DNA from: Stenopsyche tienmushanensis
Lineage: Eukaryota; Arthropoda; Insecta; Trichoptera; Stenopsychidae
Length of the DNA stretch: 64,000 bases
Direction of reading: 5' to 3'
Assembly: GCA_008973525.1 (NCBI GenBank)
Contig: WACJ01000044.1
Coordinates: forward strand, 682,001-746,000
Position 1 is the first letter of the stretch. Each line of letters begins with the position of its first letter. The position numbers and the translations under genes were made by a program. A model generated the notes under the pieces. It was not told the DNA's origin, made no database searches, and saw only the letters and a list, made by a program, of their open reading frames with translations. Positions 11,588 through 24,365 of this stretch are shown here, one piece after another.

Positions 11588-11772
11588 ATTTGAAACATGC
11601 GTCCTGAAGCGACAGTTATTTTGAGAAGGGTGGGTTGACGCCTCTAAGGCGAACACGCGCTCCTTCTTCATCCATTGCATGATTATTACTAAACTTTAGA
11701 TCTCACTCTTTCAAATGAACACCACCCTATCCTTTTCGGAATAACTGTCGTTTCAGAGTATGCTTTTCAAAT
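11588..11772. mobile_element. MITE with ~33-bp imperfect terminal inverted repeats
   Basis: The left end begins ATTTGAAACATGCG and contains GCGACAGTTATT. The right end, read on the minus strand, begins ATTTGAAAAGCATA and contains ACGACAGTTATT at the same offset. The interior is about 120 bp and has no open frame of note. A diverged partial copy lies at 42814-42900. The superfamily was not recognised. Confidence 0.6.
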
Positions 11773-13750
11773 AAGGAAATTTCTCTGCCGCATAAGATAA
11801 TAAGCCGACTTTATTCAAACAAATATTTCTTCGGTCACATAAGTATAACTAATCAGAAGAATATACTAAGTTCATGTGCAAATTCCGAGGACCACGAAAT
11901 CAAACTTTGTTAAAGCAAGGTTAAAATTGAGATTTTTGAATCAACTAATAAAAATCAGAGAAAAATATAATGCCAAAGAGATAAAGCTAAAGATGCTTAC
12001 GTATAAATAAGTTTACCCATACAATTTTGCAATTTATCACACTGGTATACGCACCACAGATTGAAAACTACTGTTATCTTTAAATATATTAATGTAATAA
12101 ACTATTTTGTAGATACTACAGAAATTTCGTTTCAATCTATTAGCTCGTTTAAGAATTATATCAATTTTGCGAAAGAAGTATTTTTATGGAATTTCTTGAG
12201 AAAATCGCCCGGAATCTGAAGTGTTAATACTTTCTGATGTACCTAAATTCGTTGGTATGGTGAAACACTGCGCATATTTTTAGACGAAAACTGATCTGTT
12301 AATGCCTTGTCGATGCAGTTATGTGCTGTTACTTTGAGTTACGAAATCACGATCATTGGAAGATTGGAGGTCTTAATGTTCGACGGCGAATCTGGATTAA
12401 TCCCTGGTGCTTTTATTGGATCGATGGTGATTAATTTTTATTGCCGTGCTTAAGCCGTAAACACGCAAAGAGCAATCCGAAGATGCTGTTTTTAGACGAG
12501 AAGAAATCGCGATCTCGATATTGGACGAGCGATTTATTTGTTAGACGGACTTCGTACGTCGGCCTACATTTATAAATGGTGGAAGCGATCGAGTTGAAAA
12601 AATAAAGAGGGACGATCGTTTCGAACGGGATTAAAGAGGGCAGCTATTTCTTTAGGCAATTACCGGGAGGAATTATTCAGGAAGGCCGTCGGAATTAACG
12701 CGCAACACTCCAGGCCAGTAATTGCTACCGCAGCTTTCAATTCGAAAGCTCTTTTGATGGAAAGCGAGCACACATGCGCTTTCGGGTCTCACGTGAGCTC
12801 AATGAAGATTACCAAGGGATTAGTCGCTCCCGGGGTGCAGCCATGCCGGAACAAAGGGACTTTTTACACGTTATGACGACGATGAATAATTGATGATTGC
12901 CTAATGCCCCTTGTGCAACAAACAAACGCACAGCAAAAATATTGCCCCGGTACACTGCCCAATCTAAACGATAAAATAGCGTGTAACTGGAACGATTCGG
13001 GTTGTCCTCACAATTCACCGACACAATGCCCAAGTTCTGAACCAACCATTGTTGCTGGGACGTTAATAAATGAATGCAGGATTTACATGCTGGTCACCTG
13101 CAGTCTGCTGGACTATGCGAGAACTAATCTTTCCGTGAACCATTCCTGTTTCCTCCAGTTTTATTGTTACGTGGCGAGAGGTATTTTTACTTATTTTACT
13201 ATAGTATCTTATATATAGACCACTCACAAGCCATAGAGTACTCTAATCGACTATTGACCACATTACATCTTGATTAACACTTTTTAAGCCGGGGTATGTA
13301 GTACTACGTTTTTACACAATTACTACTGTAATGCTAGATAAATAGTACTACGTGTCATATTGATTAACATAGTATAGTAGTATTTCTAGATAGATCTAGT
13401 TAGTATCAAAAGTGAGTGACAATGAGCGTTATTTGTGGCAATGTGTTAACGTTAGGGATATCATAAAGTAAACAATTTTTCGCTGTTGATGATTTCTTGC
13501 ACATTCTATCTCAAATACACAAATGAACAATGAATCCAGACATAAAGGGTTAGAATGGGCGCAACCTTTCAAGACATCCACTGTTTTTTGCGCTCAAAAT
13601 TATTATACATTATTCAATTCTCATTCCTAATTACAGTCTGATGAATAAATTGATAGTTTACAAAAAGATGCATTTATTTTTTTATATCATGATGCAAATA
13701 TTTAAATCCAGTTTTGCGGGTTAAAACTTCTCTGTAAATATCATAAATCA

Positions 13751-13870
13751 TTTAAGAGTATGCCCGCACATGTTGCGGGCAGCGCCCTCAAAGCGTTTTA
13801 TATACAATATCGTGCTTGTATTGCTAATAGAATATTATTTATTCAAATTATGATATAAAACATTACAATT
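13751..13870 (+). repeat. dispersed repeat, family A, copy 1
   Basis: Shares AAGAGTATGCCCGCA, TTGCG, CAGCGC and a downstream ATTATTTATTCAAATTAT block with 40101-40220, in the same order and orientation. No coding content was recognised. Confidence 0.6.
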
Positions 13871-16649
13871 TCTTTTCCATCGTAAAATCTTCATCCCTTT
13901 TGTCTTTTTAGTTTGAGGTAATTTACTTATACTGAGGGAACTTATTTATAGTACGAATAGAAGGTATTCTTATAAGTATTAAAATCTTGAGAGCATCATT
14001 ATTTTTCTACGTTTTTATTGTTTATCTACGATTCAAGCAGTTAATCCAAGATGGCGGGTAATATAAATACTAATGAATGTTTGAATACATTTTACAGCGA
14101 TTGATCATTTTTTTAAAAAGGAACATGTCTACATTTTGACGTGCTAAATATTTTAAAATGCTAAGATTTAGTATGGCAATGTTTTGGCAAGGAAACGTAG
14201 CACGGCTTGTATAATGAATGTGCGAGAGCGACGTTAAGTCCTTGCCGATACATAAAAAAGGAATAAGTGCCCTCATACCTCCCTGATTTTGTGAGTGAAA
14301 TTCTATTGTGAGGAATGATGTTCTGCGGAATTTTGCCTCGGGTACTGAGGAAAGAAACACTTTATAGGTGAAGTGAAGCGGGAGACACAAACGGGAGATG
14401 TTAAAAATATATATGTGTACACAATAAAAATTCTGCGAAATGTAGACGCTAAATTTCCTCTCTTCCTATGGCTTTATGGCGTTTTATGCTTCATTTTATT
14501 CCCGGGCATTCATAAGTCTTTGCAGCCCCCGAACAACTTTTGACTAACAAACAATCCTGCTGCAGTATGAGGGCGTGGGACATAAAGAAAAATATTGCGA
14601 GCGAACAATAGGGCGCTCCGTTTCGAGGAGCGGCCCTGGAGGCGCTGAAAGCGGTTCGCCATAATCCTCCCGAACTTCCAAGTAGGAGTCGAATATAGGG
14701 ATTCTGAAAACGCTAATGAAACGACATCAGTTTTTGCGAATAAATCAAACCATGTTGGGGAATACCAATGCTGCCAATTGGTTAACAAACAATCAACATA
14801 TAGGTTGAGCTCTGTAAATTGGAGCTAGATTTTAATTTATTACCTATTTACGATCGTTAATTCACTGATTGTAATCGATGCCCAGAAGTTTATTAAGGAA
14901 TAAAAAGGCTGGATTAAAAAATGAAGATTAATCTCCAGATTTGTTTCCAATCTAGATATTGTGGAATAAGATCGATCGAAAAATCGTTTACGTTTAAATT
15001 CATTAAAAGTCGTTCGACGATGAAATACTAAAAACATGCATTACAGTAATATGAGGGTCATCCAGGATAGATGGATGGGAGTAGACGGGCGTCGAACTAG
15101 AAGAAGTCTCTTCTCTAGATAACTCTTTATTCAATACGAGAGAGCGAGAGATCTAGCAACGGGAAGGACGTCCTCCCGCAGCCAAGGTTAAATAACGACT
15201 CCTTGACTCCTGCCTCCTGCGCATCACTATCCAATCGGTAGTATCCAAAAGACAATCCAAAAAATGATGATAAAGAAATCATCTATATCTTCAGATCGGA
15301 TCAGTTTTAAAAAGGGCTGTATCAGATCAAGGTTTTAAAAATTAAGAAAAAATGAGAGCATTTGAGATATGGTTTTGTAGGATTCTCTCCATGACGGGAT
15401 AAACCCATGAGCTTCTTTCAAAAGAAGAATGAACTATGGAAGGAGATTTAGGGCTAAATGTATTAAATATAAATTGAAAAAGTGTGGACGAAATTTATAG
15501 CTTCGTTTGCGCTATCCAGCGGCGATATTTCATACCTACTTTAAGATTGCACGCGTTAGTTGTTTAAAAATTCAAATTGCGAATGTAAATTTTGGATTTA
15601 AAAAATAAGCAAAAAAGCGCTTCCAATTCAAAGTTCAGCAATATTGACTAATTGAAGGCACAATTTAATTTGATTGATGTAATTAATAGGGAACGTTTGA
15701 ATGCATTACTTCGCCGCCATCTGGAGCCGTTGCCCTCCGGAACAATGGGCGAAAAGTCACGCGCAACTTCGGGATTATTCTGCACAAACTTTGGTGCTCA
15801 ACAATCAAAGGATTCGAAAACTTCAAAAAGAACTAGAATCGCAATTTTAATAAAACGCCCCGAACGGGCCGGGGGGAGAAGACTCCGCCTGCTCGTTGGC
15901 AGGAGTGCTGTTTTCGGACGAAAGGTAATAAAGGAGTAACTTATTGTAAAATTCGTGGACGTTAATGACTTTCTAAAATAAAATATGAAAAGCGATTTTC
16001 GAGCTCCATTATACTCATTGTAAAATTTCGCATTCATAACGAAGGTCTTTATGTTGCTCACGTAATGGCGTATGCGCTCAAATCCCGCATTAGACACATA
16101 AAACCTGGAGATCTTGGCGTTTCCTTGCAACAAATAATAAAAAGAAAATTCGCCAATGCTTCCGTGTCTCGTATTAAAATGTTTTTTGGCCCAAGAACGA
16201 CACATGAGACCGAAAAAATGAATACATCCACAAGAGTCGAAGCAATGGCTGGCGTATGCGTAATACATTATTGCTTTCGGTAGTTCTTTCGCACAAAAGG
16301 GTTGTTGATTTATATCTGCCTCCGCATACGATGAAAAAAGAAATTGAGGTCTCGGCTCAGTTTGCCATGTGACCGTAAGAGGTGAGCTTAATAATAAATC
16401 AGTGGGAATTTAAGCACATTAAGGATGAACTTTAACCGTCTACGACCTAAGTTATTTTGTAAGCCATCCCCAATTTGTAATCCGGGCAGACTCCGAAGTT
16501 TCAGGAGCGCTGCCTGTAACGAGGACATGTTTTGTTTGTCGAGCAATTACATCATATAAATTCGCAAAACATACCAGTAATCATTATATGTCACAGACAT
16601 CTAGTTTTATGGCTTACATCCATTTATTTTCATACAAATATTTAAAATA

Positions 16650-16918
16650 TTGGGTCGATGCAAAAGTTTTTACGTATTTTTGTTTAAAGCGCTGATTTTT
16701 TTCATGAACTGATTGGCATTTGAAAAAGAATGATGACAAATTAAAGGAAATCAACCAATCATCTGTGGTACAACAAGCGAATTTAATTAATCGAATTTCA
16801 ACGTGTGCAAAAAAACAAGAACCATTTTGCATAAATTAGTGACAGGTGATGAAAAATGGTTAGTATACAGCAAGAAAAAAAAAAAAATAAATACGCAAAA
16901 ACTTTTGCATCGGCCCAA
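16650..16918 (+). mobile_element. internally deleted mariner element
   Basis: Terminal inverted repeats of about 28 bp with two mismatches begin TTGGGTCGATGCAAAAG (left) and TTGGGCCGATGCAAAAG (right, minus strand). TA dinucleotides flank both ends, the mariner target site. Inside, the plus strand reads I-L-H-K-L-V-T-G-D-E-K-W-L-V-Y-S, the conserved mariner transposase segment around the first catalytic aspartate. The element is 269 bp against about 1.3 kb for an intact mariner, so it is non-autonomous. Confidence 0.9.
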
Positions 16919-17020
16919 TAAATCAAATAAAATTAAGTTTTCCCGTATTTTTATTCGGCGTATGTATAAATCTATGATGCGTCGGTTGACTATGTTTGCT
17001 TTGAGAATGTAAATACTCAC

Positions 17021-17221
17021 AGTTGACGTTGAATGTGACGGTGGATTCGAGCTGTAAATCAACGGGAAGTGCTCTATTCCAGACTGCACATCGGTATTGA
17101 GCGCCATCATCTTCCCTAGTCGGGAACAAGGTCAGGGTTGAGCTGCTGGGTTCAGGTGCGGGATTTTCCGTTGACGATCTCTGCTTGTTCTATGGGCTGC
17201 TTTGAATCTCCACGATACCAC
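17021..17221 (-). CDS. ed: ed exon 4: body of Ig2, with a one-base frameshift
   Basis: Acceptor TTTTAG ends at 17222; donor T followed by GTGAGTA begins at 17020. From the exon 3 phase the reading is R-W-Y-R-G-D-S-K-Q-P-I-E and on to N-G, then K-S-R-T and TGA. The next frame, opened by removing one A from an A-run of four (T-run 17164-17167 on the plus strand), continues as N-P-A-P-E-P-S-S-S-T-L-T-L and then R-E-D-D-G-A-Q-Y-R-C-A-V-W-N-R, a typical Ig F strand with the second Ig2 cysteine (about residue 205). It leaves in the phase exon 5 needs. The exon is 201 nt where phase requires 200. A homopolymer indel in the assembly is the simplest reading; a real null allele is possible. A shorter acceptor that would rescue the frame was not seen. 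Confidence 0.88.
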
Positions 17222-17885
17222 CTAAAATAAAATAAATACATCATTAAAAATTGTTGTTGGGAGATCATTTGATAAATTTGCGTTTGATGTAAAGCTGTGT
17301 AAAAAAGTATTTTTATCCATATAAGATTTCTTTAGGGGGGAAAAAAATCATATATTTCTTCAAAAAATCTCCTGAATAAGAGAGATGCACAAAATATTAT
17401 TTATTACTTGTTGTGCGATTAGCGACAATTCGTGGAGAATCCAAATATCTGTTTATTTTCTAACCTTTCTACATTTACAACATTTTTAAGACTTATTTTT
17501 TTTCAAAAATTATGTTTTTTATACATACATGTGACTTACTCAACCCTATACAAGAATATAGGCTATCGACAATGAATAACCCCTTTTCAGTTTAACCTGA
17601 ACCTCCTCCTTCCAAGTACTCAGACCCAGACATGGAGCGATTATGTATATCTGTCTATTCGAGCGTAAACGTTGTCTTCCGACGAGTCTACTGCCACTTG
17701 ATCCCAAATCTAATATGGTACGAGAGACTGTGTGTTACTTCGATTTACCTAATGTAAACGGTGAGTACGAATGAAGTTGGTGATTGATGCTTCACCGTAC
17801 ATGTCTACGATCTCTCGATTGGACCTCATAGTTTCAGAGCCTGAGGTCTCGTTATGAAGAAGACCTATTTCTTAATGGCTTCTAT

Positions 17886-17950
17886 AGATGTGGCTAAAGT
17901 TGTATTGAATTTATTATAAGCAGCTACAATATAGTTTCAGTCTTGTTGGT
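17886..17950 (+). repeat. dispersed repeat, family B, copy 1
   Basis: Shares GATGTGGCTAAAGTTGTA (as GACGTGG in copy 2), ATTATAAGCAGCTACAA and ATAGTTTCAGTCTTG with the minus strand of 58230-58370. Copy 2 has an extra insert in the middle. Confidence 0.6.
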
Positions 17951-20900
17951 ATATATTATTTTAATATATTTCCAGGTCTCAAAAATTATTATAAATGTCG
18001 GCAACAATATCATTGCAGTAGATTGCCATCTTGTTCACTTACAATATCAAAATAACAAAATGAGAAAGAATTAGCTTTGGAAGTCTTAAAATTTTGATTA
18101 TTTATCGGTTTCCCTAATATATAAGTGAATGTCCCTCATCCATTAAATCGTGAAGCGGTCCATTAGATTAACCGAGGGATATCGGGGTATAATAAGTAAT
18201 TCGATTTGTCTTCATTAGCAGCATAAATAGAAATGTCTTCAGAGCACTTGGTGGCAGTAAATAATATTTCAGAGCTGAAATTGTACGTTTCCTTTTGTAA
18301 TTAATCAACATTTACCCGATAGGATATTTAATTTGTGAAGTGGAGCAAAAATACCCATCAGAAACAATGAGCTGCGGTGAAAATTTCCCGAGCATCTTTG
18401 AAGAATTTCCTCCGAACATTCGGTACGAGAGATGATTAAAAATACCACCGGGGAAGAATAATCATTATGATCTTCGCGGGAGTGAATTTAACGTTTTGCC
18501 CTTTTTTTTAAGTACTGCCAAAGACTGCAAATAATGTACGCGCGCTTTTGATACACTTTTAAAGGATTCAGACTTTGATCATAAAACAAATAATAAGCGG
18601 GGGGGTGTAAAATAATAAAAAGAACGAGGTAGGTGGATGAGTGATAGCCAGGATACGACATTAAGAGCACTCTTACGCAATGACTTCCTGAGATATTTCT
18701 TTGGCATTGTCTTGTTTTTAAGCCCCCGCGCTCTCCATATTCACCCGTCTTTATGCGAAATTGTTTTCAAAAGACAAATTTTATGGTGCGAGTGTAAAAG
18801 TCAGAGTTTAAACAGACCTGAAAATATGAGTTTGAATGACTTTGCGTATTCTCGGATTTTTCAGTGCGTAATGTAAAAGAGATCCCCCCATTGTGAAGGA
18901 TAATAATGTACTTTCCATCATAATAAAACATATTAAAGATATAATTTTCCATGTCCCAAATACGAGCACGAACGTAGTTCAGTTGTTATTTCATGGCACT
19001 AATAACCCAGTCGAGTTCAAATCTCATCTTTTATTCCAAGCAAATTAATGATGAATGTGTGGCCCAAAATTGAGTAGCATTTTCATATGCATACCATTCA
19101 TTATGACATGAATACTAATTATAACTTAATTATATAACGAGATTTTTAATCGAAAATCCATAAGACTAAATGAGACTATATTATATATCTCAAATCGCTT
19201 GTATCAGACATATTTATATAGCTAGGACATATTTAGGTCATGATTTGAGATTTAGTGATCTTCGCTATTATAACTAGTATACGGTATATATAAATCAGAC
19301 ACATCAATATGATTTAATTGTGGCCATAAAAAGTCATCTAACATTGATTGTTATCACTTGATAAAAGCATTTCCAGCAACATCATCGAAGAAATGTACCC
19401 CAATGAATTGGGGACAGATATTTTTACTGAATAATATGAGGATTATAATCTTTTGAAAAGGATATATAGCTTCATTTTCACGCTTAAAATCAATATTGAT
19501 GAAATATATTGCTTCTAAATCTAAGTATTGATTATAGGAAATAAACGATTTGAAAGTCATGATATTTGATATGTCATATTTATTAAAATGCAGCTCGTTG
19601 CATTATATCAGATCGCCATGCAAGTTGGATCGCTTTTTAATGTTGCAGGGTGATACAACCGCATCGGATCTCTTATCCAATTTATTTTGACTGCAACAAC
19701 AATACCGTCGGGGTATCTTCATCGTATTTTTAAGGACAATCGCTACCATTGTGTGACCGTACAACAATAGGGCGATGATGATCATAAATTTAGTGGAAAT
19801 CCTACTACTAAACACACGGGTCAACCACACGTGTTGCCAGACACAATGACTGAGTTCCTTTCTCTAATAATGGAGCGTGGGGTTTTAGGGATACAGAAAC
19901 GCGCATGACTGCCGTTTGAATTCTGGAAAAGACTCAACAAGAAGCCAACCAAAAAAAATGCGAGATTGATAGAATGTACAAGAAAGTGTTTCGGTTTGAA
20001 CGGCACAATGCCTATTCCCTGTCATATTTTCGCGACAAAGGAACCCAATATATTCTCATAAATACACCTAATAATACAAGAAGCATAATAGATCTGGAGA
20101 TTAATCAAAGGAAACCAACGACATGGAACTCTGATAATGGAATCATAATTCCTCTCGGCTTAATTTAATGTCAATTTGATTGATAAGGACCGTTAGGATG
20201 AGAATTTGTACGACTTCGACGACTTTATTAGATGTCAGCCGAACGAATATGGAGACGTATGATGTGATTTTTTTACAATATGATACAATTCGCATTTAAT
20301 TTGAGTCCGGAAAATTTCGCAGAAAGGACGAAGGATATAAATCATTTATATTTTTGTTGTCTGACTGCGACAGAGTAACACTTGTGAGTGACGTAAAAGG
20401 TGCTCGTGTTTCAGTTGAACGTTTTACACGTTTGTTCAGCATTTTCGCTTATTTAATATTACTTTCTGATCGTTGTATGGATATCCTTGTTTGATAAAAG
20501 GAACTGAGCTGAAGCATATATCATTATGTAAAGGATCAAGCATTTTATTTCAATAATTTAAGCATTTTTGCAGCACGAAAGAAGAGTTTTAAACAATGCG
20601 ATACATTAGATATTGCTTGAAGTTTTGGACGGATTTATAAACAATTTCTGTATTATTTATTATAAAATATGCACGCAAAAGATAAATTTATATTAGGAAT
20701 AATCCACTGTTTTACAGAGCGATATAATTGTATTCATAAAAACCAAATCTAAATAATATAAGATCTTTCAGATCTTTCAATAAGAACGCTCAATTTTTTT
20801 TAAATTACAATGATCGTGTTGTTAAATCAATGTCTATCAAATTTATTGTAAACTATTTAACAAGTATATGGCAAAAAGTTGAAAACTTATTAATGCCCTC

Positions 20901-22793
20901 GAAGTCAATATAATAAACACCATCCATTAAATTCAACCAGATGTATGCGACAAAATCATCGAAAATTAGATCCCCCGAATATGTGCCATCAAACAAAATT
21001 GCAGTAGATATTTGAATAATGTTTAACTTTATATTTAATGCCATAAAATATTCTTTCAAATAAATTAAAAAATGTGTAAATATTTTATACATAGCTTGTT
21101 TTATTTAAATTTGAAAATTGAGCGCCTTTATTGAAATACCCCATATAAAGATTCAATTATTGATATCATGCCCCGTAATATTATTTTCATTGATATTAAT
21201 AATTCATTTTAAATTATAAAGCAAAACTATTCGTTTTATATACAAATAAGTGCACATTAATGTATAATTTCATCAGGTTATTATCACATTTCGATTGTCG
21301 TTCTAATCTATGGGCATCTTTTAGATCTAGTTTCTCATATATTTATTTTATGAAAGTTTCTGTAAATCATTTTGATCCATTTTCAAACACAGACAATCAT
21401 AAGATCCTTAAAAAAAGCGATTGTAACTATCTTGTCATATGCATAGGCACATGGAATAAATTAACATCAGTCGTTTTTATACGACCGGATCGTATGTGAC
21501 ATTGTCGAAAGCGCTCTCGTCATTTTTAATATAGCTACATTGGAGCAATCCCATATTAAAAACGGGAATTTTCCATGGTGTATTACATTGTAAAAACACA
21601 GCTTACACTGCGGATGAAGCAGTAAAACTGGGAAACTTAAGCGCCATAAGACTTGGGAGCATTTATGGCATACACACATATAAATCAAGGATATTGTTTA
21701 CGTGCAGTACGAAGATCGCATACATTTTAGTATTTTCAATATCTTTTTTTTGTTATGGGCGAAAAAAATAATGAACCATTCGAGGTATGTGCAGGAAAAT
21801 TGTATTCGTGTTTGTACAACAATTGGATGTTAATAATTTTAAAGTAGATGGTTGATAGTAAGACTTCTGAAAACAAAGGCTTTCAACGCAAATAAGAATT
21901 GTTAATTAGAAAGGAGCTATTGTTCATGGAGCAAACGGTAGGTTCAAATGAGACTTTAGCTTTCATTTTTAAATTTGCCTTTGATAAATGAATAAAATAG
22001 ACTGTCGAAATCCCGTTCTATTACGATTTAGGATTGATTAGGTTTAAATGAAAACGTTTTTGTATGCAATCTACTTTGACGTCGATGATCTAATTCGGTA
22101 TGTAAATTCAGGGTTTCAATAATTTTCATTAGGAAATGGCGCTGGAAGCTCCGGGTTTGGGTCCCTGGAGGCCTTCAAACGGCCATCCAATCAACGACTT
22201 CCGGTCGAATTGTCCACGGGTACACATCTTCTGGGACTCCAGCGTCGACAATGACGAGAAAAATCTCCGACGGAGGCCGGAAAATTGATTCTGCGCGATC
22301 GGAGGTCGTGGAGTTTTATGACTTATTCCGGAACATTTTCCGGAGCGCTCAGTTTCCGGATTCGGGCGCCATTCTTTGATCGGTTTTCCAAAATGAACGG
22401 ATCAAATATACACTGGCAGGAGAAATGTGCGACGGGGGGGCGGAATCAATTTCGATAAAATAAATCTGAAAAGCCTATGACTGAATATATCCAATATATT
22501 TGATCGGGGCGACGGGATATGAATATAATCAATATACATCGAATAAACGAACAAACACCGGCTTAAGCCAATATGTCCTTAATCGAGCCTTTTAGCAGGG
22601 CTAAATCGAATGCTTGAACCATTCATGTGGAGCTTCAAGAGATAAATGTGTAATTCTGAAGCCTCTCTAAATACAAGCATGTTTAAATCTTGAGAACATT
22701 GTATGATAAAAGATGCTGCATAAGAAGTATATTACACGAACAAAAGACGCGTTTAGGAGATCACTGTATAAACATACTTTGTCTTATTCTAAG

Positions 22794-23040
22794 AATATCT
22801 TTATTAACCCTTTGATGAATGCTTTATTTTCAATGCTAATACCAAAAGTGATCCTATTTGAAACACTATTACGGGCCCCGAATGTATCGATTTTAAATTT
22901 GACTTTGTGATTAAAATTGAAGATACAAATATATAGTCCTTTCCAAAACTTTTGCGCTTTTGCTTTTGAGTGCCAAAAATACGTGCCGTTTTTACAGTTC
23001 TGCTTAGAAGAGTTATAAAATATAAGGGGCATAAGTTTTA
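22794..23040 (-). repeat. dispersed repeat, family C, copy 1, with retained reading frame
   Basis: Read on the minus strand it matches 38360-38600 (plus strand) over about 230 bp. Shared blocks include AACGGCACGTATTTTTGGCA, TTTTGGAAA, ATAATAGT and TCAAATAGGAT. An 82-codon minus-strand frame reads K-N-G-T-Y-F-W-H and later F-G-A-R-N-S-V-S-N-R-I-T-F-G. The plus-strand end is TTAACCCTTTGATGAA, which recalls the TTAA-plus-CCCTTT ends of piggyBac-type elements. The family was not recognised. Confidence 0.5.
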
Positions 23041-24178
23041 TAATTATTTTTTTGCTAAGCAGTTGGATAACAACGTTCTACGAGATTTAATGGAGGCAAA
23101 TCCAGGATCAATCAAATAGGTATAACTGTCTAATTAAGAAGATTTACAAAGACTATATTTTTGATCAGTGCTGCAAATAAGTCTAGTTGATTGGAGTTCG
23201 ATCAAAGTGATTGAACCGTATTGAAGGAAGTTTGGAAAATGTGTATCAAAATGTTAATCAATCTTATTTTCAAATAATAAATAAAAAGGTTTTGTTACAT
23301 CAGACTTGATAAAGGACGATGCAAATTCTCCATTTTTTTGTATTCTCATCATATTGAAATATCGCATGATACGCTCGACACATCTCTCAACAACCTGTCA
23401 AATGCGAGTGATACATCAAAAAATTGTCCGGACAAGGGTAGCGGAAAAAATAATACAAAACCAACCCCATCAGCGCGAAAAATACGTATTCCTGAAACAA
23501 ATCTGCGACTCATTGAGTCGCTTTTTATGGGCAACACGATCTTACATATTGAACATAACTTTTGACATATGCCCGCCTTCAGGCCGGGAGCGAAAAATTA
23601 AGTCACCTGTTGAAACTTTTTTCCATCGTCAGCGGAAAATTGCATTAGAGTACCGGAATTGGTTGCCAAAACGGAATGATTTATTTAGCGGCGTAAGTGG
23701 TATGACCGAGTTTTCCACTTTTTCCGGCGTCCCAGGTAACGTCGGGATTTCGCGGCGCGAAATTTTCCCGGAAAATTGTTTTCTGAGTTATGATGAATGG
23801 GCGAGCGGCGGGATGGGGACATCTTGGCGATGGCGAAGAAGGTTTCACCATCGATACATCATCCGACCGGGGCAGGAGTAGCCTGGGATTTGCCGCTAAT
23901 TGCCCTACCCCTGATGGATACCTGTCTCATTTATTATTGCCACCCCATATACTCCGTTCATCGGCGAAGATAATCGTATTTCTTCGCCAGGAAACAAATC
24001 CCACCTGTCTCGGAAGGGGGTCGAAGCTCAAGAAAGATGCATTATTTGATAGGGCATCGTTGCCATTATGGGAGCTATCAATTTGATCGGGCGAGTACCA
24101 TTAGAGGCTCACGAGCCATTGATTATCCATGGCTTATAAATATTTTATATCACATTCATTTTCAGTGGATTTTATATA

Positions 24179-24365
24179 CGAGCATCATCCAGAAAGTAAG
24201 GTTACAAGATTTATATAGGATCAAAAAACTATTTTTTAATGTAATCAGCTTTTGTATGAAACTTCCTAGAAAATTCAGAAAATTCTTCTTTTCGTGGGAT
24301 CAAATAAACTGACCATTAAATGGCTTTGGGAGTCCTTGTAACCTTACTTTCTAATAAGGCCCTCG
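24179..24365. mobile_element. mariner-type MITE
   Basis: Ends carry AGAAAGTAAGGTTACAAG as an exact inverted match, preceded on the outside by CGAGCATCATCC (left) and CGAGGGCCTTATT (right, minus strand). TA flanks both ends. At 187 bp it has no transposase. The same terminal sequence begins the transposase-bearing piece at 46913, so the two belong to one family. Confidence 0.8.

Larger units (their letters stand above)
6499..17020 (-). other. ed intron 4
   Basis: About 10.5 kb, AT-rich, with GC-richer patches (about 10450-10760 and 12690-13050). It holds a tandem pair at 8830-9150, a tRNA-like relic at 9408-9475, a MITE at 11588-11772, one copy of a dispersed repeat at 13751-13870, and a deleted mariner at 16650-16918. 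No second gene is supported: the open frames are short, most lack an ATG, and none shows a recognisable domain. Confidence 0.8.

Noticed and set aside
13276..13552. Possible piggyBac-like MITE between TTAACACTTT and AAAGGGTTAG with repeated GTACTA motifs
   Set aside because: The two ends do not match well enough as inverted repeats to call an element.
15049..15075. TGAGGGTCATCCAGGA resembling the mariner end at 46913
   Set aside because: The match stops after about 16 bases, before the diagnostic AAAGTAAGGTTAC part, and no second end was found.
23306..23881. 191-codon plus-strand open frame
   Set aside because: It starts at a non-ATG codon, has no recognisable domain, and lies in a GC-richer intronic patch where stops are rarer by composition.
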